From Plantago elongata (lineage: Eukaryota; Streptophyta; Magnoliopsida; Lamiales; Plantaginaceae), in assembly GCA_036897095.1 (NCBI GenBank), contig JAYMSP010000112.1:17346-81345 (forward strand): a stretch of 64,000 bases of DNA, in the 5' to 3' direction. A program made the position numbers and the translations under genes. The first letter of the stretch is position 1. Every line of letters begins with the position of its first letter. This document shows positions 37,701 through 51,200 of this stretch, one piece after another. The notes under the pieces are model-generated. The model was not told the origin of the DNA, did no database searches, and saw nothing but the letters and a program-made list of their open reading frames with translations.

Positions 37701-40676
37701 CAAAGAAACTAAACAAAAGATAATGAGTAAGAGTGGAACCTTGGTTTATAGAAAACTGAAAACATGGTCCGAGTAGAAATAGCGTGTGATGCAGTAGCAA
37801 GAACCCCCAGATGCATACTGTGGCTAGATATAACAGATGATGGCATGTTATTAAGCTGTCTCATGAGCCTCCGGACTCCCACCCTAAGCTCCCCATTTTC
37901 TCCTCTGCCAAAAATCAATGAAGAGGATCGTACATGACATGCAGTTAGGATCGTACACCAATGATTGTACATGACATTCAGTAATTCAGTTAGGATTGTA
38001 CATGACATTCATAGAATCATACCGTAGGAAGATGAAGGCATCTCCGGCAACTAATTTTTTAGCACTAACAAATACACTCCATCCAGTAGTCAACAAGTGG
38101 CGTCTTGGTTGACCTGATAAAATTCAGAAGTTAGAGTGAAGAAACCCAAAATGAAGCACACCAATGAGCAGGGTACGCAACAGTTATCAGCTGAGTAATC
38201 AACCTTAGATTCAGTTTCCGTGTAAGAACATATACACCTAAGAAATAGTTTTCCATGAGATATTTACTCCCTCCGTCTGGAGAACTTCATACATTAGGGT
38301 GACGCGTAGTTTTAAGTGAAAAACAAAAATGAAAGATGGAAGATAAAAGGTGGTGAAATGTGTCATTTGTGTGTAAAGTTAAGATTATTTATATAATTTG
38401 TTGGTTGTGGGGTAGCTTACTTTAGTGATGTACGAAGTTCTTAGGAACGGCTAAATTTTTTCAAATGTATGAAGTTCTTCGGGACCGAGGGAGTATGTCG
38501 TAACAGGCTAATAGCTATGTGTGGAAGGCATTTAACGAAGCATATGCATGTGGTGTCTGGCATTCAGTTGTTATTATACTCTGAAGTGGCATCTAAAACC
38601 ACACTTCCAATAATCAAATGTAAGTTCTATCTTGATCAGTAAGATCTAACCTCTGAATATGTGACGGAAGTGCCATTCATTGCCATGAGGATCAGATGCT
38701 ACAAGTTCCTGCCAGGGTGGTTGCTGAGACATATCCTACAACATTAAGAAATTGTTGAAGCCTAACTGGATAGGTAACTGGGCAAAGAAGTTGGGCATTT
38801 CACCAAGTCATTATATTCTCACCAACGGTGGTAAACAATCATCAGCATGCCTCCGCAAAACGGAGAACCCACCATGGGTGCTGGTATCAGAAGCAGTGAG
38901 TGTCTTACAAAAGGAATGCACAGTGCAACGTTGAGGCTCCGGTAGTGGAGGATCCGGGCTTGTGATCTCACTTTGCTGATCAAAGAAAAGAAAGTAGATA
39001 AATTAACAGTAGCATCTACCAAGGAAATTCAGCAGATGTGCTCAAGTTTCAAGTAGTCCACTACAGCAAGTACAATATGCTTAGCAAGGTTTGATGCAAT
39101 GCCATTTGCCTCAACTGGAACATAATCCGATAAATATATTCTGGAGGTATGCCACTGATACTCATGAACAAGTCTTCGAGTTGTTTGAGTGTAACAGTAG
39201 TGATCATGATGCCATTTAGCACAAGTAATCAAAGTTTTTCTTTCTGATTATAATTGAGAAAATTATTATTGCTTGAGGTTCAATACAAGAAAAGATATGA
39301 GAGCAAATCATCAATGCAAGTCAATGAGTAGGATATTTCCAAAAATAATCCAACCGGACGCTCTCTTAGACCAAATTCACCTACTGATTTCTAGAGAGCA
39401 ATACTGGACAAGTTAACATTTCCCACTAGGATACTGAGTCCATGGAAAGTACACTCAAATAGAAGCACCAAACAATTAACATGGACACGGGGAGAAGACA
39501 ACATTGATTTAAAATTGCAGCTTATTTCAGATTTATAGCTACATGCACAAAAATAGAACATGTGAGGACAGCATTACATCTTGTTCAGGAATCAACGTTA
39601 TCTGAGCATACACCTCATCTGTCTCAGCTTCAGCCTACAATTAAATATAAACAAGTCAATAAAATGACAGTTGTCCATATAAATGGAATATACTGCATCA
39701 GCAAGCCTCTTATGATGAGAGGCTAATTTCCACTTAATATTGGATGAAACCTTACCCGAAGTTGAACATTCATCACTTTACAGAGGATTTTACTGGGCAA
39801 GTTAAATGATGGAAGCTGTTGATCTGACCCCTGTGGCTGAAGTGTAGAAGCTTCGAGCTAGATGATGAGGCAATAAAACCAAGTTAGTTAGGACATAAGC
39901 TTCAGTCATTCAAAAGAAGACTTCTGTGCTGATTGAGCAAAAAACAAAAACAAATTTGGTAAAGAAGTAGAATGGTTTGCCAAGCTTGTGTCATGGCAAA
40001 ATTATAACTATCTGGCTATCAGGATTGGCAAAGAATCACTGTTGCAATCAGTTAGATTGATATTTTGATTTAACGGAATGAATGGCACCTGTTCCATGTG
40101 ACCCTGTGGAAAATAATAGACGCGTTCTCCCTCACGTGGAACGTTAACAAGAGGCCCAGCACATGCATGCCACAGTTCTTTACTTAAAGCTTCATTTGAG
40201 GCCCCTGTTGACAGAAGAAAGGCAACAATAGAATTAGGACCCGATAATAGCCTTACTTACAAGGCTGCAATGAGTTTTAGATAATGAACAAGGACAATAC
40301 GCATAGTAATCTGTTATCTTCAGATTTATTTTCAAGAAAGATGAGACAATTAACAGATGGACACAGAAAATATAAAGAAATCAATCTATAAACAAATAAA
40401 AAGGATATTTCAGAGCTGGTATCAAAGGACATCAGGAATCGATGACGGCAAAAAAAGAAACACGGATCGACCAGGGGAAAGAAAAAACTGATAGATGAAA
40501 AATACAATTACAGAAACAGAAACCAAGCTATTGCCAAGGTTTAGACAGAGAAGATAGAAATAAAGGAACTATAGCTGTGTGCATGTCATTTCAGTAGACA
40601 ACAATTTGAAAAGTTTTGACATTCTCATACCGTGTGGAGGGCCTCCAGATAGATGGGCTGAAGCTAGGTGCGTCAT
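34732..40676 (-). CDS. ARF9: Auxin response factor, class B repressor (ARF9/11/18-like)
   Basis: Nuclear transcription factor that binds TGTCTC-type auxin response elements. Exons in coding order: 40676-40631, 40204-40089, 39857-39756, 39634-39578, 38975-38823, 38735-38651, 38113-38023, 37904-37740, 37348-37229, 37121-37046, 36834-36669, 36557-36097, 35670-35480 and 34894-34732; 1992 nt, 663 aa, all phases consistent. B3 DNA-binding domain about 124-229 ([35 protein letters not shown]), then the dimerisation/ARF domain ([35 protein letters not shown]). The middle region lacks the Gln-rich stretch of activator ARFs and has RLFGFEL (468-474), a TOPLESS-recruiting motif of repressor ARFs. The C-terminal PB1 domain (about 545-630) keeps the positive-face Lys546 and the acidic OPCA motif ([14 protein letters not shown]). 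The exact paralogue (9, 11 or 18) is a judgement by eye. Confidence 0.95.
38267..38493. mobile_element. Stowaway-type MITE in ARF intron
   Basis: 227 bp between TA dinucleotides. Left end CTCCCTCCGTCTGGAGAACT, right end the inverse of CTCCCTCGGTCCCGAAGAAC; the TIR continues through TTCATACATT. It lies in intron 38114-38650, between the exons encoding the two halves of the B3 domain. Ends are well preserved. Confidence 0.88.
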
Positions 40677-40713
40677 GGGAAGACCACCTCAATATCCACA
40701 GTTATCCAGCTAT

Positions 40714-41508
40714 CTGCGTTTATTAGCAGACCTCTCTTTTAATGGTGTGTAAAATCACCGTGTGGATAACCTGATACATAACATATTTGCTACAGGATAA
40801 ACATGCCGTTTGGTATACATGAAATGACTTATGTGACTTCACAAATCTTGCTGAAATATTAAAGCCCTTAATTGATCGAGAAGCCACAGCCTTTTGTCCT
40901 GAAATGCAGTAAAAAGATTTCTCTGTCCACACTTTCTAACACACAGATCACACACAAAGCATGAGCCAACCCCTCCAAACACGTTTTATAAAGCTTATCT
41001 ACATGTGCCCTAAATTCTGGATGGCTTTCTCTATGATGTAAACCAGCCGACCTTTCGTCACACATCAAACAGCTCCCACATTACTTTACTAACTAGTTAC
41101 ATCCTGACTTAGTTCGAACATTCTCACATCATTAAAACTACACTCCGTGACTCCTCGACACAATTGTATTAAGAAATGCTTAACTCACAAGCTCGGGATA
41201 AACAGATACTCTAGTTAAATTAGTCTGAAAACTAAGCTTAAACAGTAAAATTCTCTCGAAACGATATCAACTTCTAAATCTAAACAGATCCAAACCAGAA
41301 CTAAATCGATACAACTAAAGCTTCAATGCACTAAATTTTTTGATCAAATTAGACTCTCTAACTCCTCTCCACATAACATAACTCAGTTTCTACTTTACTC
41401 CTGGTCCAAACAAATTGGAGTGGCAAAACAAAAAATAAAAACGAGATAGCTAAAACAAAAGCATCACAGAGTTGAAACCCTACGAAACTATGTACTTCCC
41501 GTAATTAC
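40714..41508 (-). other. Predicted 5'-leader intron of the ARF gene
   Basis: On the minus strand TTTTGAG|GTAATT (donor at 41509/41508) and AACGCAG|ATAGC (acceptor at 40714/40713) would join an upstream leader exon (about 41509-41600) to the leader of coding exon 1. The sequence between has no conserved coding. This is a splice-site inference, not seen in transcript data. Confidence 0.45.
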
Positions 41509-41599
41509 CTCAAAATCGTACGCGCAAGCTGAATTTCGCACGCAATCAACTCGAGAAGCGAATCTCGGCTAGAATTGGAGTGTGTTGAGCGAGCTTAAT

Positions 41600-43914
41600 T
41601 TAGGTAGATTTATGGAGTAAGACAAAGGGTGGCGGTTCCAGAAGGTGAATGTAAATGTAGAGAGAGAAGGAATTGGGGGAGACGAAAGGTTATGTTGCCT
41701 GGCCCAAGCCGACACTGCTGCTTTATTTCTTTTCTTTGTTTTTTTATCTCCAACAAAACAATTTTGTACCGTGTTCATTCTGGGAAGAGGGCCCGCCCTC
41801 AACAACCGTGTAGCTAAGTCCAACGAAGTCTGACTCCAAATGATTCCGGTATATATAAAAATATATATATTACAAACTTCAATTAAATTTTAGTTTCAGT
41901 TCGACAAAAAATATATATTGAATTTTAATCTGAAATAATTTTAGTCAACCGCCTTGGCTTCAAAATAGATATATCAGCTTCTATAATACTCCATACGATT
42001 AATCGCATGAATTTTTCAACGTATCTTTACTAATGTACACTGGATAACGACATAATATGACATTACTTTTGAAAATGATTGAAGTGTAGTGAACGACATA
42101 GTTGAAATAATATGGGATATGAAATAATGCATGGTGATGTTTAATCGTGGTGTTATTTTTTAGAGCCTATACTTTGGAAACAACATCTTAACACAACTAA
42201 TAGATAAAATGTTTAGACAATTAAAAAATTTGCATTTTGATAATTTAATATTACTCATGCATTTTTTTATTCGAGTTCCAATAGGTCAGCTCTCACCATT
42301 TGAACCTCATGGATTAGCCACTCACATCAATTACTTTTGTAGGGCGAGATCAAGTAGATTGAATTGTATAAAGATGTACAGTTGTACACCTCATCATATA
42401 TTGGTCCTTTTACATTTAATGCGAGTGTCGTTACAAATATCAACTTGTCGCATTATACAACTGTCAAAACCTATCATTCACACTTTCATTTTGAGTTTAT
42501 TCGGTTTTAAAAAATATTTTTTAACATTTGGGTTTAGATTAAAGGAGACAATTTTAAACCAATTATACTCAACAATACTGCATCCTTAAATCCTAAATGT
42601 CGTGCACTTATTGAAAATTATTTGCAATAACATATCACATGAAAGAAAAAATAGAATTGTTGGATTGACAATCATGCACCAATACTAAAGATCCTCCATA
42701 TGTATAGCGCTCCTTTGCCTTCTTAATTTTCGTTCATATTATACGATACTACGGAAATCACAGTTTAATTTTCAGGTGGGTAGGTCAAATTCATGAATTT
42801 TCACTCATCTATGCATGGAGCATTTTCAAATCCTGCATGATAGGTCGTGCCGAGGCCAGCTCCTCGTATCAATGCATACGTTGAGGTTTTCCGACTCTTG
42901 CACAAGCATGAGAAAATCTAATGCGACATAACTCGATGTTAATCCGTGAAGTTGCAATTCCTACTCGCTTTGCTTCTTATCTCTCCCCAATGCTTTATGC
43001 TAACTTTAAATGAAACTTTATGAAGTATGAATAACATTGAGATCAACACCAAGATAATAAGGTAGTTGATTCCATACAATTTAACATATAAACTCGCTTA
43101 TTGTTGGTGTGACCTACATATATATGACGGAATTCACATATACAATATATTGTTAGGCACATCAATTACTTATTTTTCGGTATGAAACACACTATCTAAT
43201 ATTTATTTTGACACCAAATAAGCATACAGGCACGCTTATACACCCAACTCCACTTAAATTATATGAATTGTCAACTATACGTTTATTCATTAATTATGTT
43301 AAACGTAAAAATTTCAAAACTACATTTAATTATTTAGTTCAAAATCGAAATTGAATTATCTTAATTGTATAGTTGCGTCTATATGTAAACAATTTAGTTT
43401 TATTTTGAAAATGCAGTTGAATTTCAGGAAGCTACCAATTGGTACATTGTGTGTCCATTTTTTTCAAATTTATTTGAGCAAAAATTGTTGCGACATATCA
43501 CTACATTTTGAGTGTGAATGGACCATATAACCCCTATAATAGTACATTTTCATTTGTTTGGAATGATCATCTCTCTTGTTTTCGTGTGGGTTGATGATCT
43601 CATAAATACTCAAATTAATCTAGCTAAAATTTAATTTTGTCCACTTAAAAAAATTCATGACTTGAGAAAAAAATATGAAAAGTAAATAAAAATCGCTAAC
43701 GGCTTTATTTTTTCGAGATCTATAAATATAGAACACTCTTGACCATGTTTGAATTGTTTTTCAGATAGTTATAATAATTACCAACGACTTTATTTGAACC
43801 TTATGAAAATTTTAACGAGTTGTACATATGCAATTTTATTAATTTCAACTTTTAAACATTGTTATAAGATCTCAAATATGTAAAAATAATCATTTATATG
43901 AATAAATGTTCGTG
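41600..43914. other. Intergenic region between ARF and MAD1, first part
   Basis: It contains the promoter of the minus-strand ARF gene. AT-rich; short frames here are unsupported. I see no repeat ends until the tandem array at 43915. Confidence 0.5.
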
Positions 43915-44470
43915 TCCAATGTCCTTACCCAATGCACATTGCATGTTGTCCCGACCCAATATCCAAAACCTGTATATACGTAAACTCTCTACTTACCTGA
44001 CGACTTCATATAGCAACAATGCCTCGGACCTAGTCCCCGGCATCCGAGACTAATGCCGTGCCCGATGCCCATATTTAGTGCCCAGTGCTCCGACCCAATG
44101 TCCCGAATCCAGTGCTCAATGTCTGAGACTAATGCCCAAACCTAGTGCCAGTGCCCCGATTCAATGTCCCGAACCTATATAAACATAAACTCTCTACTTA
44201 TCCAACGACTTCATATGGCAACTATGCCTCGAATTCAGTGCCCAATGTCCGAGATTGATGCCCGAACCTAGTCCAGTGTTCCGAACATACATACATATCA
44301 CACACACACACACACACACATACTCTTTACTTATCCGACGACTTCAAATGGCAACAATGCCCCAAACCCAGTGCCCAACGCTCAAGACTAATGTCCAGAC
44401 CTAGTACCCAGCGCCCCGGACTAATGCTCGTGTCCCAATTCAATGCCCGATCCTGGTACGTAAGGAGCGG
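43915..44470. repeat. Degenerate tandem array ('CCCAATGTCC' repeat)
   Basis: Two levels of repetition. A longer phrase, AAACTCTCTACTTAYCYRAC then GACTTCATATRGCAACWATGCC, occurs at about 43982, 44187 and 44320, so spacing varies (about 205 and 133 bp). Between these lie many 10-45-bp variants of CCCAGTGCCCAATGTCCGAG and ACTAATGCCCGAACCTAGTG. A (CA)n run lies at about 44300-44320. The array is GC-richer than its flanks. Not coding: frames shift between units. Confidence 0.8.
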
Positions 44471-45226
44471 GACTAATGACCTCATTTGGTATGGGACGGA
44501 GCGAGTCAGACCACTTGCATCTCGATATGACTCGTCATCGCACAATTTTACACATGAACGATATTATAAGAGTGTTTAAAAGCTAAAATTATTAATAATA
44601 TACTTTTAGAACTCATTTTATATTAGTGTTTTTTTATAAATCTCATAAAAATAATTCAAACATAGTTAATAATGGTTTCTATTTATAGATCTCGTAAAAA
44701 TAAAGTTGGTGATGTTTAATTACTTTTTACATATTTATTTTTTGAGTTATATACATTTTAAAGTGGATAAAATTAAAATTTTAAAAAGAAAAGAAATAAG
44801 TTTGAAGAACTTAATCAAGTAATAAAAATGTGGTCCACTTCATACGTTACTTTTGATTTATATTGTAAGTACATTTTAATATATTAATTCGTTGTTGAAT
44901 CAATTGAATGTGTTGTTGAATCAATTGAATGTATTGAAATTGAATATATTGAAATTGATAATAAGAATTCACATGTATTTGTAAAAAAATCCGTTGAATT
45001 CCGGCACAATTGTGCATCAAGTATCCAATGCAGTCCGAATACGAGTTGTCTTGGTCACTTTTAATTTGATTTCAACTTAACAAACCTTTTGCGAACTTAA
45101 TCCGATTGGTCGACAGATTACAGTGGCGCGTCACTTTTCAAAATCTTCAAGCCCTAGCTATTCGGCTCCGACAAATTCACAGAGAAACCCTCCTTCTCAA
45201 TCGGAGACGAAGAAGAGTTCAGCAGC
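44471..45226. other. Upstream region of MAD1
   Basis: Non-coding and AT-rich up to about 45100, then higher GC in the presumed 5' leader just before the MAD1 start at 45227. No firm TATA box assigned. Confidence 0.5.
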
Positions 45227-48200
45227 ATGATTCTCAGGACACCAGCAAGGAAGCGAAGGATGGAATCGCACGAAGATGACGAGAACAACATGCACACCAC
45301 TCCGACCCCAAATTCCGGCAACCAGCTATTGATCTTCGAAGACCTTCCACTGGCTCAGCATTCTCAAGATCACTCACATCCTGCCTCTTCCGAACAATTG
45401 CTATGCACTTATCAATGCCGTCAGATGGCAAGCTCTCCTCTGTTTTTAATTCTAATATTTTATTTTATATTGCTGGTGTTCTACTGAAATATCATCGATT
45501 GGTTCCTTGTACTAGTTGTGTTCATGATGAGCTGAGAGAATGTTACCCGTCGAGAGCTTCAGAGATAAGGTTTCGCGATTAGACGTTATTAGGTTGTTTG
45601 TAGAAGGTAAGAAGTTTAATATGTTATGATGTCAGGTAGAAGCTGGATTTGCAAACACTTAAAATTGATGGACTGAAAGTTGGAAGATAAAACCGTTCCG
45701 ATCAGATTGTCACTGGAGATAATTGGATTGATGATGCGGCTAACTGATTACTTAGGCTTCAGGATCACTATAGCATTAGAATTTGATTGTCTAAATGTTA
45801 TGTAATCTTGTGGTCTAGCAATCTAACTTAGAGAAAACCGATTTGACAATTGGGTGTCTTATTAGCTACAACCCAGGCACAGTTTAATTGAGTGATATTA
45901 TGTAATCCTAATTATGTCTTTCTTGGAGATCCTAAATTCCTAATACCTTCAATGTGAACACCACATTGAATTCTGAATTTGGATGAATCGTATATATATC
46001 TTATTTGATGCTGGCTTGCACATTGCGTACTGAACTTGGTGCTTCTCTAGTTATCTTTGTTGGAGTTATGATGGCATTTTCATGGTTGGCATAATTTGCT
46101 CTTGCAGGTGAAGTCAGAGTTCTTTGATGCCCTAAGCAGTGCAGAAAAGCAAGCACATGATTTCAAATCAAAAGTTGAAGAACTAAGTAATAATCTGTCA
46201 AAAGCAGGTAAGACACAGAAAAACATCTGCGAGTCCATTAACTAGTTCATTCTTGAGCTATATGTGAGCTTATGATCTATGGATTTTTAAAAATTGGACA
46301 TTGGGTTCATGCCTGGTTGTATTAGCAGGAGAAAAAGGCTAATAGGTGTCAAATCATATCTTTAAGATATGCATAAAAATGGCCCATCAACAAAATGAGT
46401 AATTTTGAGATAACTGTGCCAAGTCTTGGTCTGTAGGGCTGTCAGTGGATATAGAAGCACATGCTCTTTTCCACACATACAAGTTTCTGCTTCTGCAAAT
46501 ACCTGTTATTATATTATTGTTAATGTATTGCACAACATCTTTTCCCCACATATTCCCTTTTCCGATCATGATTCTTATATTGAAATTACTTTACATGTTA
46601 CTAAAAAATCATGCCAAGGTGTATCAAGATTTCTTTTCCCTCTTTCTTAGAGGCTGAGAGGAAAAAATTTCAAGATCAGTTATTAAATATGGAGCAAGAG
46701 CTGGCTGCTTCAAATAGGCGTGAAGAGGTGTTGCAGGAGCAGCTCAAGAAGGAGGTCGATTTTTCACAAGAACAGCTCAGGAAACAAATTCACTCATTCA
46801 GTGAACTAGAGGTACAACAATACACTTTTCCTCTTATCCACATTTATATAGACTCTGTTTCTTTGATGCCTCTTATACTGGCAAACGGATTTTATTTTCT
46901 ATGTATCTATGTATTTGTTCCCACTTGTATTTATTTTGTGCAAGATGCACATGTCTCTTTGCAGACATTAGGTGATTCTTCGTGGGCTATGAGTATTAAA
47001 CTTTGGTGTACTTCATGTTGAAAAGTTACAAAATTGTCCAGGTGCTTATGAAAAATGGGCAATGGCAGTCTGTTGCATATTTTATGATTCACATCTCTAA
47101 CTTACTGGGGGAATACAGAACCAATTAATTGTTTGTTTGGTTTCAATATGGTTGACCTGTTAAGAAAATCAGATTGGACATCATATGCACACAATTCAAA
47201 TGCTACCGTGGGCCAGCCAACCTGAACGTCTCTAGATGACGAAGGTGGTTGAAACAGTTTATCTTAAACAGCTATTGTAGTGTCATTTTTTCCAGTCTAA
47301 ATTCGGTGAAGCTTATTTCAAAGTTGGTATCACGAATTTGAATTGTTTCTTTTAAGCCACTAAATAAAAGAAATATGCTACTGGAAACGCCCCTTAAAAT
47401 TTAGGAATATCGGATTTAACATATCCTTATGACCTTGTTTCTATAATTTTGCTTCCATGGAAGTAAATCCATAAACACGTCTGAGATGATGAGTGCTGGC
47501 AATGTTATGGTTCAAATATATTTGCAGACATGCATAATTTTTTCCGTGACTTCTTGTACCGCCGCATAGTTTCAGTGCATAGGAACATGGTCTTTGTGGT
47601 ATATGCAGGCTCTAATTAACTGACTACCAAATCGGTGTTATGTTAAATCTAGTTAATTCCATTTTCTCACCCTTATTCTACGTGATGAGATTCCTCATTA
47701 TTATAGAGTTCAACAGAAAATTGGTTTTCTTCAGATTTATTATCACACTGCATATCTCTTGAAGTCCCTAGTCCTTACTGGCCAAAATGTTAAGAAAAAA
47801 ATTCTTCTATTTTCCACTCGCTGCCTTGTCACATATTGAATCTTTCCTCTTGTATATTGTAGGTGAAGTTCCGGAACGAGATGGAGCTTCGACAAAAAAC
47901 AGAGTCATTAGCTGCTAAAGCTGAAGAAAAAGCAAGCTTATTGCAGGAAAAACTGACTACTGTGTCAGAAAGCATTGATAGAGAAAAGACCCGTCTTCAA
48001 AGTGAGCTTGGATATATGAAAAGTGAATCAAAATCGTCAATTTCAAGAATAAGTGCTGATGTTGGTACCAGAACTTTGTTTATTGCTCATCTATCTTCAT
48101 GATCTTTTCATTATCTCAGTTATCCGTTGCTTTTCTCCAGCTAGAGAGAATGGAGTGCAGAGCTACGAGTGCAGAGAAGGAATCAGCATTACTGGAAGAG

Positions 48201-51200
48201 CAGTTGGAAGAACTTAAAAAGCGATTGGATGAGGTAACTTTTATCTTGTTCATTCTACATATAAAGTTTGAGAATCTTTGACGGACATTCAAGAGCAATG
48301 AACTTGCCATCTACATCAGTTGATGCAGGAGAGACGTGAGACTAAAAACAAGTCACCTGTTGCATCTCCGGAACGCCCTTCAAGGGATGCTGATTTATTG
48401 GTGAAACATTTACAAAAAGAACTAAAGAACTATGTAAGCATCTAACTACTTATACATATAGCAGGAGAACATGGTTAAATTAATGTGTCCTGGACATGTG
48501 GCGAAGCACCCTGGTTCGGGTTAAAAAATAACTAGGATTGATAATAAGGGCAAGTTTAGGAGCTTTTCTCAATGCTGCATGGAATTTCTGTTTTAATTAT
48601 TTACTGCACTGTAATAAAGCAAAACCCACCAGTCAATAGATTTCATTCTACTAAACTCGTCCACAGTTTGATTTTTTATATTGAGATCAAAATGCAAGTC
48701 TGGTGTAATCGTAATTGTATTCTGAAGGACTCACCCTTCAATTTTGCTTTTTGTATGATAACTCCTATTTACAATGTTCTTTTCCACTCACTATGACTCG
48801 ATTCAACTTGAGTAATGGGCTTGTCTTGAATTACCACCAGGAATCTGAGGTGCGTGAAGCAAGAAAAATTAAATCATCTTGTGAAGATATTGAGCTGTTG
48901 AAAGAAAAATTACAAGAAGAGAAAACTCGCAGGGCACAGGCAGAGGTAGATCTACGTAAATTATCTGACCTCCAATTTATCGTTGATCAGTTGGAGAATG
49001 AGTTGTCCACATGGAGAAAGGTCATCATGGACATACCTGGCGTGTCATCTGCAGATGATATAATTGAGAAATTTGCAGGTCTACAAAAGTATGTAATTTT
49101 TTATTTTTTCTATGTAATAGCTTCTAGTATGATGAGGCCTTACTTCTCAGCATATTTATCTATAATATATTGGAAAGAATGATTGCTGTTTTGCTATGTT
49201 TTTTGTGGAACCTAAGATAGAGAACTGCTTTCTTCCAAATTTTGCTGTACACTGTTGGTAGAAATCCTTTCTTGCGTGCCTGACTTTTTTAGTTTTACAC
49301 TCATAGTTTAATTGCTACGGGTTGTTTGGATAGCGATTAAAATCAAGAAAACCAGGTTAAAATAGGTGTTTTTTTTTAAAAACCAGATTGATGCGATTAT
49401 CACCAGATTAACTTTCTAGTGATATTTCCTGAGTAACCCATACAAATAGAAGCATCTCTGGAACACTACACTTGAAGTGATATCAACTGGTTTCATCACG
49501 CATCACTTAGAATGTTGTTTGATCAAGTATCTCTTCGTTTACTATTATATTAGTTATTGCTTTTGAGCATTTGCTTGTTTTGGACCATGATACTCTTGTG
49601 CTATATGCATTTATGGTTTCTTATCGACTCAATTGGTGTCATGTAGGGAGGTAGTCGATAGCATAATGAAGGCAGGTGAGGCCCAGGCGCAGATGACACA
49701 GATCCAAGTGGCTCTTGATTCAGCAATGCTTAGTAAACAAAATGCTGAAACTGATGCTGCAATGTTCAAAGTGAAGGCAGAGTCATATAAAGCAGAAATC
49801 AGAAGGCTTGAGACTGCGGTTAGTAAGTTTGTGGCCTTTCTATTATTTGCTGTAATGTAGCAGAAGTACTAAACCCACCATGATTCATTGGAAGATCATT
49901 TATCATTCCGATTGAAGAAATGCCTGGAACATCCACAAGTGTATGATGAAAGAGTGTACCTTTAAAATCCTGTTTGCACAATATCAGTTTTGCTAAACCT
50001 GTAAATGGACTTTGCAGACTCGATTCTGTCCTTTGTTTCCTAGCAGTACATAGTCAAGCTGACACAGGATCCTTGCCTAACCACCTTAGCAATCCTAACT
50101 ATCTATACCATCTCATTTGAGTTAAATCCTTTGCTGTTGCAGCTTGCTTCAACTAAGGATGAAATGGAGCGCTTAAGAAATGTCATCAAAGAATTGAAAG
50201 AGAGAAGAACTTGTGAAGGTGGAACTCCGTTAGCCAGCGGGACTGTTGTGCAGGTTATGCGAACAATTATGTATGACCATGTGAACTTCTTCTAGTTGTT
50301 TCTTTTGTTATTAATGCTTGCCATGTTGACAGGATCTTGAAGCATCTCTTGGTGAGAAGGAGAAGTATTTTAGGGAACTGGAAAGCAGCTTACGTGAGCA
50401 GACCGAAATCAGCAACCGTCAGCAGAATGAAATAATGTTGCTGAATGACCGGTTAAGTAATGAAGCAAAACGAGTAAAGATGTTGGAGCGCGAAGGTGAT
50501 CGGTTCCGAGCTGAAATATCCCTATTGGAGTCTAAGGTTTGTTATCTGTCTTAAAAAACAATTACCCACGCTTGTCTAACATGGTTTACCAAGCAGAAGT
50601 AGCCCTCACTGTAGTGCGAAAGTAATTCCCTTTGAAAAATATATACTATATACAGATTGCAATTAGCAAACTTGCACCTCCCTGCTGTAAAGTTTATAGG
50701 ATAATAGAGGATGGTTGCAGCTCCAGAAGTCAAACTATGTGAACTATAAAAAGTTTAGGACTGAAAAACTCTGATGGAGATTCAGTTGGACTATTTGAAA
50801 CCTGTTAGGTGAGGTGATTACTCCTTCGCAAAATCACGCAAGTCGGTGGGCAAAAATTTGTCATTATGACGCTACATCTCAACCTTTCTGGTGAATTGCT
50901 TTTCATTGTCCTTTTAGATAATCCCAGATTGTAAATAATTGATGAAAATGATTGATAATCAAGTGAAAACTTTTTCTTAGGTATATGATTGGAAAACTTG
51001 TGCATTGCAAACTTATTATTAGGTATGTGATTGCAAAAAGTTTGGCATTGCTTGCGTTTTACAACCTACAATTTCATCCTTTTTGTGGCATAATGAAATT
51101 GCTGAAATAGGGAAATGGATACAAAGACCCAGTTGGTATAAGAAGAATTTTGCAAGTTCTTTTTTTTTTTGAGAATATCAGAATTTTGCAAGTTCTCACA

